Shown: positions 41,816 to 47,385 of the stretch, in pieces | Layout of the letters: every line of letters starts with the position of its first letter | How positions within the stretch are numbered: the first letter of the stretch is position 1 | NCBI GenBank assembly: GCA_964511875.1 | Contig: CAZEHS010000015.1 | Coordinates: forward strand, 1-47,385 | DNA length: 47,385 bases | Reading direction: 5' to 3' | Origin: CAZEHS01 sp964511875 | Lineage (GTDB): Bacteria; Bacillota; Clostridia; Peptostreptococcales; Acidaminobacteraceae | Program-made: the position numbers and the translations under genes | The notes under the pieces: model-generated | Told to the model about the DNA's origin: nothing | Databases searched by the model: none | What the model saw: the letters and a program-made list of their open reading frames with translations, nothing else

Positions 41816-43213
41816 TTATTCGTTCTGGATTTTTTGGTGATTGTCATGGTGCTTCACTAAAATGCTGTCTTCATTGCTGTTCCCCAAGTGCTTCAATTCC
41901 CTTGCAATGAAGACACCTGTAATTCCGGATGAAATCAGATCGGAAAGAGGTCCTGCATAAAAGATCCCAGTCACCCCGAAAAATCTGGGAAGGATCAGCA
42001 ATGCCGGAATCAGGATCATTACCTGTCTGGACAGGCTGAGCAGCATCGCGTGCTTAGGTTTTCCGACAGCCTGAAAATAGGTGGATGCGACAATTTGGAA
42101 TCCGATGACCGGAAGGAAAGCCAGATATATCCGGATAGCCTTAGCACCGAATACAATCAGCTCAGGATCCCTTGGATTGAAAAAGCTGACGATTTCCCGG
42201 GAATACAGTTGTGTGACAATGAAACCGACCGTCACAATGGCAGTCGCACTGAGGATTCCCAGTTTCAGTGCTTCCCTGACCCTGTCATGATTCTTTGCGC
42301 CGTAGTTATAGCCCAAGATCGGCTGTACCCCCTGATTAATACCGAATATCGGCATGAGAAACAGGATGGCCACACTGTTTACCACTCCCATTGATGAAAC
42401 CGCGACATCCCCGCCATATGTAGTCAATGAGCGGTTCATGATGACATTGAGAAGTCCTGCAGCCGCCTGCATGGCAAATGGAGCCGATCCAAGAGCCATG
42501 ATTCTGCCGACGGATCCGAGATCCAATCTCAGGTTCCTCATATGTATCTTCAAACTGCTTCTCCCCCCGAAGAAATGGTAAAGCACCCATAGCGCAGATA
42601 CCATCTGGGAAAGGATCGTTGCAAAGGCCGCCCCTTTTATTCCCCAATGAAAGACAAAGATGAACAGAGGATCCAGAATCGTGTTCAGTACAGCCCCAAT
42701 CAGCATGGTGACCATTGCGATCTTAGGCTGTCCCTCCGCTCGTATGAAGTTGTTCATCCCAAATCCGATGGACTGGAAAAGAGTTCCCCATAGGATGATG
42801 CCGGTGTAATCGCGGGCATATGGCAGTACTGCCTCACTGGCTCCAAGTGCCTTCAGCAAAGGTTCCAGAAATATCAGGCCGCCCGCTGTGATCACTACCG
42901 AAATAAGTATCAGCAGGGTCATTGCATTCCCCATTATAAGCTCTGCTTCGTCTCTGCGGCCCTGTCCCAACCGGATGGAAACAAGTGAATTGGCTCCAAG
43001 TCCGATCAGCATTCCACTGGCCATGATGATAAGCATCAATGGGAATGCTATTGTGATTCCAGCTATTCCTAATGAGCCCACGCCGTTGCCTATGAATATC
43101 CTGTCAACAACATTGTAAAGAGCGTTGACAAGCATTCCTATTATCGCAGGTATTGAGAATTTCAACAGCAGTTTTACTATTTTTTCTTCACCCAGTTGTC
43201 TTGAATGATCCAA
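41816..43213 (-). CDS. MATE-family efflux transporter, MarR-linked
   Basis: A 465-residue pump with twelve predicted membrane segments. LLKFSIPAIIGMLVNALYNVVDRIFIGNGVG is the family opening, VSIRLGQGRRDEAE follows the first pore helices, FIRAEGQPKIAM is in the loop between segments 4 and 5, and QGVQPILGYNYGAKNHDRV begins the second-half repeat. The start is TTG 43213 with GGGAGA ahead, lying 26 bases inside marR, so the two are translated together. A MarR-MATE pairing usually means drug- or phenolic-inducible export. It is more similar to the NorM/DinF-like Firmicutes branch than to the MATE gene at 10708-12072. Confidence 0.93.
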   Translation of the reverse strand: MDHSRQLGEEKIVKLLLKFSIPAIIGMLVNALYNVVDRIFIGNGVGSLGIAGITIAFPLMLIIMASGMLIGLGANSLVSIRLGQGRRDEAELIMGNAMTLLILISVVITAGGLIFLEPLLKALGASEAVLPYARDYTGIILWGTLFQSIGFGMNNFIRAEGQPKIAMVTMLIGAVLNTILDPLFIFVFHWGIKGAAFATILSQMVSALWVLYHFFGGRSSLKIHMRNLRLDLGSVGRIMALGSAPFAMQAAAGLLNVIMNRSLTTYGGDVAVSSMGVVNSVAILFLMPIFGINQGVQPILGYNYGAKNHDRVREALKLGILSATAIVTVGFIVTQLYSREIVSFFNPRDPELIVFGAKAIRIYLAFLPVIGFQIVASTYFQAVGKPKHAMLLSLSRQVMILIPALLILPRFFGVTGIFYAGPLSDLISSGITGVFIARELKHLGNSNEDSILVKHHDNHQKIQNE

Positions 43214-43667
43214 TGTTTTTCTCCCTGTTCATGAGTTCTTTAAAATCCGTTCCCCTGGCCTTCTCCGACATCTGTTCCAGAGAGGCTGTCACAAGCTCCG
43301 CAGTCTTGGCATCAAGATCCGACATCAGAAATTCCGTCCATTTCCGAAGCGCTTCCTGAATCTCATCCCTGCTCGCTACAGCCTTGGCTGTGCAGGAAAC
43401 CTTCTTAGCCCTCTTATCCTCCAGGTCTGCTTCCCGTGTCACGTAACCTTTATCCTCAAGTGACTTTACAGCCCTTGCAGTTGCTGCTTTATCAATCATG
43501 ATCCTGGCAGAAAGCTCCTCCTGTGTCATACAGCCGTCCTTAAGCAATGTAATCAGGAACACATGCTCAGATGACCCAATGTCCAGGTCTTTCAAGGCAT
43601 TGTTCAGATACATCTGAGCCTGTCGGTGGAGTATTGAAATCAATCTGCCGATGCTCTTGCACGCCAT
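43188..43667 (-). CDS. MarR-family transcription regulator
   Basis: A 159-residue winged-helix repressor. GSSEHVFLITLLKDGCMTQEELSARIMIDKAATARAVKSL is the helix-turn-helix region, and GYVTREADLEDKRAKKVSCT is the wing with the conserved D-x-R-x4-(L/V). It starts at ATG 43667, since GGAGG lies just before it and the earlier ATG at 43679 overlaps that site. It overlaps the MATE gene. A palindrome in its own promoter (43748-43757) suggests autorepression released by a ligand exported by the pump. Confidence 0.92.
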   Translation of the reverse strand: MACKSIGRLISILHRQAQMYLNNALKDLDIGSSEHVFLITLLKDGCMTQEELSARIMIDKAATARAVKSLEDKGYVTREADLEDKRAKKVSCTAKAVASRDEIQEALRKWTEFLMSDLDAKTAELVTASLEQMSEKARGTDFKELMNREKNIGSFKTTG

Positions 43668-43721
43668 TGTTGCCTCCATTGGATAATACTTGATTTGATG
43701 TTCCGTCGATAGGACTATTCC

Positions 43722-43757
43722 ATTTTAGCGAGAATTGGTTGTCATGTCAACTAGTTG
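43722..43757 (-). promoter_or_regulatory. Promoter and likely MarR operator
   Basis: On the minus strand a perfect TTGACA (43745-43750) and TAAAAT (43722-43727) are 17 bases apart. The palindrome CAACTAGTTG (43748-43757) covers the edge of the -35, as in many MarR-controlled promoters. Confidence 0.75.
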
Positions 43758-43865
43758 GTTTGGACGATGGGCAGGAATCGGCAAATCAAAAGGGAGCCCC
43801 TCATTTATATGCAGGACTCCCTGAACGATTATTATTCTGATTTCACATATCCTATGCTGATGTGC

Positions 43866-44186
43866 TTATCTATTTCTTTTGATTATGGATCGCTTGAATT
43901 TGGGAGTACGGGCTTCCTTGTATTTCGATTGACAGACCAGATAATCACGATTCCTTTGCGCATGGGATATGAATGCTTCAATATCCCCCTCTTGGTCGAC
44001 AACAACGCCGCCTATTTCTTCAGCAATGATTACTGCAATTTCAACATGTTTAAAAGGCCAGGCCACCATTTCTTCGTTCGTCATTTCAAAACTGGCTGCT
44101 TCAGGATACTCCTGCGACAGTTGACTGAGTCCGCGAGCATAATACAACTTCCCAAGCTTCACAATCCAGTATTTTGGTTGCTCCAT
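43866..44186 (-). CDS. Small hypothetical protein
   Basis: A 106-residue soluble protein. It begins MEQPKYWIVKLGKLYYARGL and has a central IAVIIAEEIGGVVVDQEGD and a very basic tail (KFKRSIIKRNR). The tone of the first 50 residues resembles short phage or Bacillus proteins that start with YWIVK-type strands, but I cannot assign a family. AGGAGGAG ahead of ATG 44186 supports expression. It is 110 bases from the monooxygenase-like gene on the same strand. The gap downstream to the MarR promoter (43757-43865) is short. Confidence 0.6.
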   Translation of the reverse strand: MEQPKYWIVKLGKLYYARGLSQLSQEYPEAASFEMTNEEMVAWPFKHVEIAVIIAEEIGGVVVDQEGDIEAFISHAQRNRDYLVCQSKYKEARTPKFKRSIIKRNR

Positions 44187-44296
44187 AATATCCGCTCCTC
44201 CTTTTCATTGAAAACAATTCATCCAACGGGTTTACTCAGATGATTAGTTGATACCCTGATACGTTCAGAATTATTCAATGATAAAGGTGAAGAGGC

Positions 44297-44578
44297 CTAA
44301 AGTTGAGTAAAAAACTGAATATCCTTGGAACGGATCATACCTGACAATCGGGCACCCTTTTCAGCCAGATAAGGGGTTTTCGCATGCAGCTCAAATGCCT
44401 CTCCTGAAGCCCAAGTGGATACGAAAGTCAGGATATTTGGAGTCTCGATGTTCTGAAAAAGTGAATACTCCAGACATCCCGGCTCTGCAGATGTGATTTT
44501 TACAGCTTCCTGCTGAATGGGCAGAACCTGTTCTAGATATTCCGGAAAAACATCAATATTTGCGATTACCTTAAGCAT
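44297..44578 (-). CDS. ABM-domain (antibiotic biosynthesis monooxygenase-like) protein
   Basis: A 93-residue dimeric ferredoxin-like barrel of the ABM/YgiN type. MLKVIANIDVFPEYLEQVLP is the first strand and helix, AEPGCLEYSLFQN is the signature core, and TFVSTWASGEAFELHAKTPYL holds the conserved W and H-x-x-T-P-Y. Relatives oxidise quinols or small aromatics without a cofactor, or handle reactive electrophiles. GGAGGTGCC precedes ATG 44578. Stand-alone, with no partner enzyme adjacent. Confidence 0.9.
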   Translation of the reverse strand: MLKVIANIDVFPEYLEQVLPIQQEAVKITSAEPGCLEYSLFQNIETPNILTFVSTWASGEAFELHAKTPYLAEKGARLSGMIRSKDIQFFTQL

Positions 44579-44665
44579 ATGGCACCTCCGTTTTTTCTAA
44601 TTATAACATTGTATACTTGTTTATGCATATCCCATAATTCAATTCTGCGTGAGTTTTTTACCACG

Positions 44666-44688
44666 AAAAAAGGACCCTTCAGAGTCCT
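44666..44688 (-). terminator. Terminator after the GNAT gene
   Basis: On the minus strand AGGACTC (44682-44688) pairs with GGGTCCT (44671-44677) around TGAA, one wobble, followed by six T. Confidence 0.75.
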
Positions 44689-44733
44689 GTATCCGATTTA
44701 TGCCTTCATTCTTATGATCCGCAGCTTCGAAAT

Positions 44734-45234
44734 TTAGAATTGTCTTGCTGTTTCCATCAGCTTTTCAGGGGTGAATCGAAAGATTGTCATGATATCCACG
44801 CTGTAAGCGCCCATATCCCTGTAGAACTTGATCGTGGGCTCGTTCCAATCCAAACAACCCCATTCCAGCCGTTTACAGCCCCGCTCCACTGCAGTCTTTG
44901 AGATAAAGGCCATGATAATCTTGCCAAGACCCTTGAAACGCATGGATTCATCCACATAAAAGCCGTCTATGTACATTCCGGTTTGCCCTATAAACGCAGA
45001 AGAATTATTGCAAAAATAAGCAAATGCAACCGTCTTACCATCATAATCGCCGAATATCGCCTCACCTTTCTTCTCGGACAGAATCTTGTACATATCTTCA
45101 TCCGTAGCTGTGATCTTATCCAACATTTTTTGATATGCTCCGAGCTTTTTCATGAATTCAACTACCAGCCCTGCGTCTTCAGGTGTTGCAAATCTGAGTG
45201 TGAAGTTTGGGTCTTTCGTTTGAATCTGATACAT
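44734..45234 (-). CDS. GNAT-family N-acetyltransferase
   Basis: A 166-residue acetyl-CoA-dependent acetyltransferase. FTLRFATPEDAGLVVEFMKK opens the fold. TGMYIDGFYVDESMRFKGLGKIIMAFI carries the acetyl-CoA loop (R-F-K-G-L-G), and RLEWGCLDWNEPTIKFYRDMGA is the C-terminal block with the Asn-Glu and Tyr region. It resembles diamine or polyamine acetyltransferases in this segment, but the substrate is not fixed. AGGAGG ahead of ATG 45234 sets the start, and an in-frame ATG at 45282 is less likely. Confidence 0.92.
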   Translation of the reverse strand: MYQIQTKDPNFTLRFATPEDAGLVVEFMKKLGAYQKMLDKITATDEDMYKILSEKKGEAIFGDYDGKTVAFAYFCNNSSAFIGQTGMYIDGFYVDESMRFKGLGKIIMAFISKTAVERGCKRLEWGCLDWNEPTIKFYRDMGAYSVDIMTIFRFTPEKLMETARQF

Positions 45235-45342
45235 TTCGGTTCCTCCTGGAAATACAGAATAGTTTCTTGGCGCCTTAAGCATAATTATACCAAATATTCG
45301 TATTTCAAGAATAGGTATTCGAAAAGGAAACGTTTCTGCGGA

Positions 45343-45927
45343 TCAGATCAATTGGTAAAACAGTCCATGATTCGTGCAGTGAAAATACAGCTTTCCATGG
45401 CCGAACTTGCGAAATCGGAACTGCATCCCCCATTCCGGATATTGTTTTGCAAGGAACAGCTTGTCACCTGTGACAAATGCGGCAAAAGAGATGTAATGAG
45501 CCTTGTTCATCTCATGCTTTGATGAAATATACAGTTCATCCTCGCAGTTTTCAATATCAAGCGAATGTCCTTCATCGGACTTTGAGGCGGTTAAGGCCTC
45601 CAACTTTCTTCCGCAGCAGGAAACGGATGCCTCACCCATACTGGTTATGAGGTTTCCGCAGGTGCTGCAGCTATAGAATTTGATTTTTTTCATATTCCCT
45701 CCAACTGAATCCATTTGTCCCAAATCACCGGAAAGGATTTTCTCTATGTCCACACCCAGTATCTGAGACAGTTCCGACAGCAGGGATACATCCGGACACC
45801 CCTGCCCCCGTTCCCATTTACTTACGGTCTTGTCACTGATCATCATGAGGTTCGCCAGATCCTTCTGCGTGAGCCCCTTCTCTTTTCTTAGTGAGAAAAT
45901 CAAATTCCCTACCTTACTGCAATCCAT
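45343..45927 (-). CDS. XRE regulator fused to a desulfoferrodoxin-like domain
   Basis: A 194-residue protein. Residues 5-60 are an XRE helix-turn-helix (LRKEKGLTQKDLANLM, SDKTVSKWERGQGCPDV). Residues 80-105 carry C-x2-C and CC (YSCSTCGNLI, SVSCCGRKLE), like the rubredoxin-type iron site of desulfoferrodoxins. The C-terminal domain has HEMNKAHYISFAAFV and HCTNHGLFYQ, matching the iron-superoxide reductase fold with its His and Cys-x2-His ligands. This fusion is known in Clostridia and would sense superoxide or iron. GGAGGTG ahead of ATG 45927 decides the start over an ATG at 45978. No target gene is obvious. Confidence 0.9.
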   Translation of the reverse strand: MDCSKVGNLIFSLRKEKGLTQKDLANLMMISDKTVSKWERGQGCPDVSLLSELSQILGVDIEKILSGDLGQMDSVGGNMKKIKFYSCSTCGNLITSMGEASVSCCGRKLEALTASKSDEGHSLDIENCEDELYISSKHEMNKAHYISFAAFVTGDKLFLAKQYPEWGMQFRFRKFGHGKLYFHCTNHGLFYQLI

Positions 45928-46033
45928 AAGTAACACCTCCATATCAAGTATACTTCCAAAAGAAATATAATCAATCAACGGACCGTAGAGTCATCAGCAT
46001 CAGGGGGTTCATTGATCTGATGAGCAGGGACAG

Positions 46034-46069
46034 AAAAAAGCCGCTTGAAAATTCAACTTTCAAGCGGCT
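46034..46069 (-). terminator. Terminator after the Fpg/Nei-like gene
   Basis: On the minus strand AGCCGCTTGAAA pairs perfectly with TTTCAAGCGGCT (46039-46069) around a seven-base loop and is followed by TTTTTT. Confidence 0.93.
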
Positions 46070-46123
46070 CCTATGAGCGTCTGTATCAAGTAACCAGAAT
46101 TTGGGTGACTTAACCGTCATGAT

Positions 46124-46951
46124 TCAAAGTGGCTGACACTGAGGACAATAGTAAATGCTGCCTCCTAGATAGGCCTCTTTTCGGATAGGCGTGCCACAAG
46201 CCATGCAGGGCAGATCCACCGTGTTTTTTGAAAGGATTGTCATGTATTTTCCCGGCTTACCGTACAGGTCCTTTTCCGTATCCCGGCCGCCCCCATCCAC
46301 CATGCTTTTAAGCGTGGTCCGAATCGATTGGAACAGTGCTTCCCGCAATGCCGGACTTAAGTCACGGAGTTTCCGTTTCGGGTGGATGCCTGCATTGAAC
46401 AGGATATCCTGCAACACCCCGTTACCAAGCCCCGGTATCCGCTGTTCCGTGGCAAGGAAGGCCTTGGCGCTCAGATTCTGCACCGCCGTATCCTCAATCA
46501 ACTCTTCGAAATACCGCTCGTTGAAACCATTCCCCAGCGGCGATGGTTTTTCCTTAGCCGCTTGATAATACTGATTTTCAAGTGTTCCAACCATAAAACA
46601 CCCCATACCTCCATACATCTGCACCGAAATCGAGAGGGCCGAATCATCCTCAAACTCGAACAAAAGCTGGTGCTTGGCAGGTCGTTTTTCGCCAGCAGCG
46701 TGGTATCGGGGTCCAGCTCCCTCGCTGATCAGAATCACCCTATCCTCCACGGCAATTTCAACCATCCCGCCCCAGGAGCAAGCATCAGTGATGAACTTCC
46801 TTTTCATGAGAGTTACGTATCCGGCAGGTTCACCATAATACCAGGATAGCTTATGGGGAGATTGTCCGACTATCACATCGGCAATCCGCTTGCTCAACAG
46901 GGAGCTGCGGCACTGGGCTGAAATAACAATCGCTTCGGGCAGTTCATTCAT
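46124..46951 (-). CDS. Fpg/Nei-family DNA glycosylase homologue without the catalytic proline
   Basis: A 275-residue protein. It starts MNELPEAIVISAQ where Fpg and Nei start MPELPE or MPEGPE, so the nucleophilic N-terminal Pro is Asn while the Glu of ELPE remains. LATEQRIPGLGNGVLQDILF is the helix-two-turn-helix block, and CMACGTPIRKEAYLGGSIYYCPQCQ is a C-x2-C...C-x2-C zinc finger, where the usual DNA-binding Arg (GRSTFYC) is Gly. GGAGGTACC ahead of ATG 46951 sets the start. I recall Firmicutes relatives that begin MIELPEA, so this is probably a distinct subfamily rather than a damaged gene. Damage-DNA binding without classical lyase chemistry is an inference. It follows the DUF4329-like gene by 30 bases. 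Confidence 0.85.
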   Translation of the reverse strand: MNELPEAIVISAQCRSSLLSKRIADVIVGQSPHKLSWYYGEPAGYVTLMKRKFITDACSWGGMVEIAVEDRVILISEGAGPRYHAAGEKRPAKHQLLFEFEDDSALSISVQMYGGMGCFMVGTLENQYYQAAKEKPSPLGNGFNERYFEELIEDTAVQNLSAKAFLATEQRIPGLGNGVLQDILFNAGIHPKRKLRDLSPALREALFQSIRTTLKSMVDGGGRDTEKDLYGKPGKYMTILSKNTVDLPCMACGTPIRKEAYLGGSIYYCPQCQPL

Positions 46952-46981
46952 GAGGGTACCTCCGTTCAAATAGTCGGTGAA

Positions 46982-47323
46982 TCAAGTTCTTGCCATACGA
47001 TTCACTTCACCGTTTTCGAAGGGAATCACATAGACCGCTTTGATACCCGGCAGTTTCAGTAAAGCTAAATCCTCGCGGGAATGCTGCCTCATCGTATATC
47101 CGGACTGTGGCTCCGGGTGGGTATGGATAAACGCCTCAGTCTTCGCGCGGAATCTCAGCCATAACAGAAGCCTTTCAAATAAATACAGATTGACGAAAGG
47201 AATAATCACATTAGCCCGTATGACACCCTTGGGACCCATTCCAGGATACGTGCTACCCAATCCATACCGCTTCTCCCCTTTTACCCTGGTGGAATAGATG
47301 AACGCAGCGAATTCGCGGTTCAT
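46982..47323 (-). CDS. DUF4329/JAB-like metalloprotein, possibly N-terminally shortened
   Basis: A 113-residue protein. NREFAAFIY opens it and EAFIHTHPEPQSG and QHSREDLALL follow, giving the JAMM-type set Glu...H-x-H-P...S-x2-D. The layout matches DUF4329 proteins, some of which are toxin tips, and JAB deubiquitinase-like enzymes. Relatives I recall carry about 10-20 residues before the NRE-x-G-G strand. Here Met directly precedes it, and only 11 bases separate the ATG from the structured repeat at 47335. A TAG lies in frame inside the repeat. The RBS is poor (AAGG). The gene may therefore have lost its original 5' end and promoter. It precedes the Fpg/Nei-like gene by 30 bases. Confidence 0.65.
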   Translation of the reverse strand: MNREFAAFIYSTRVKGEKRYGLGSTYPGMGPKGVIRANVIIPFVNLYLFERLLLWLRFRAKTEAFIHTHPEPQSGYTMRQHSREDLALLKLPGIKAVYVIPFENGEVNRMART

Positions 47324-47334
47324 ACTGCCTTTTC

Positions 47335-47385
47335 GATGAAGCGATCCTTGGTTCAGGTGGAGTTTCTACTCCATCTGAACCTTAG
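47335..47385 (+). repeat. Structured repeat, copy 2 (cut by the window edge)
   Basis: The last 51 bases repeat the start of the element at 7221-7173 in the opposite orientation: GATGAAGCGATCCTTGG, then a 14-bp hairpin (47350-47381, GGTTCAGGTGGAGT, loop TTCT), then TTAG. The hairpin's second pair is G-C here and C-G in copy 1. The rest of the element lies outside the window. Confidence 0.8.

Overview
The window looks like a chromosomal segment of a low-to-mid GC Firmicute, most likely an anaerobic member of the Clostridia. Supporting signs are strong AGGAGG-type ribosome binding sites, frequent GTG/TTG starts, TTGACA-N17-TATAAT promoters, a flavodiiron oxygen/NO reductase, a desulfoferrodoxin-like regulator, a stalk-domain secreted protein and a YesN-type response regulator. 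I cannot name the genus. About 45 genes are supported, most on the minus strand. Both edges cut features: a flavodoxin-like gene on the left and a repeat on the right.

Layout: (1) 1-4.94 kb reads like the end of an integrated element against tRNA-Ser(CGA). It has a tyrosine integrase, an XRE repressor and an ImmA/IrrE-type protein behind a promoter that holds a perfect LexA/DinR-like box. Upstream lie a CuA-motif lipoprotein, an MDR oxidoreductase and the flavodoxin fragment. (2) 5.1-7.0 kb has two response regulators. (3) 7.0-14.4 kb is sugar-phosphate metabolism (pgi-glk, gnd-zwf) with a TauE/SafE exporter and a MATE pump between the two pairs. (4) 14.6-16.5 kb has a PHP-domain protein and a GT4 glycosyltransferase. 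(5) 16.5-17.2 kb is gene-poor and repeat-rich, possibly a decayed gene. (6) 17.3-24.5 kb is a three-gene operon led by a 1631-residue fusion (HD, helical repeats, NMNAT-like nucleotidyltransferase, GNAT-like, phosphoribosyltransferase-like), followed by an LDH/MDH-like dehydrogenase and a flavodoxin-like oxidoreductase. (7) 24.6-26.5 kb has a FliD-like protein and a secreted acidic repeat protein. (8) 26.5-33.1 kb is a tightly packed pab-fol operon (pabA-pabB-pabC-NTase-folE-folP-folB-folK-DUF1189). (9) 33.2-35.1 kb pairs a flavodiiron protein with a Crp/Fnr regulator. (10) 35.3-47.3 kb holds a Nudix hydrolase, a HAD hydrolase, an HlyD plus two ABC-2 permeases with no ATPase gene, a MarR-MATE-metallopeptidase operon, small enzymes, an XRE regulator fused to a desulfoferrodoxin-like domain, and an Fpg/Nei-like protein behind a DUF4329-like protein.

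How they work together: Glk, Pgi, Zwf and Gnd feed glucose-6-phosphate into the oxidative pentose phosphate pathway, although no lactonase gene is seen. The pab-fol operon takes chorismate and GTP to dihydropteroate. The flavodiiron/Fnr pair and the desulfoferrodoxin-type regulator suggest an anaerobe handling oxygen or NO stress. The least explained features are the giant fusion operon and a structured repeat (7.05-7.22 kb and the right edge) whose hairpin pairing is preserved between two diverged copies. One copy supplies the glucokinase stop codon and the other abuts the start of the DUF4329-like gene.
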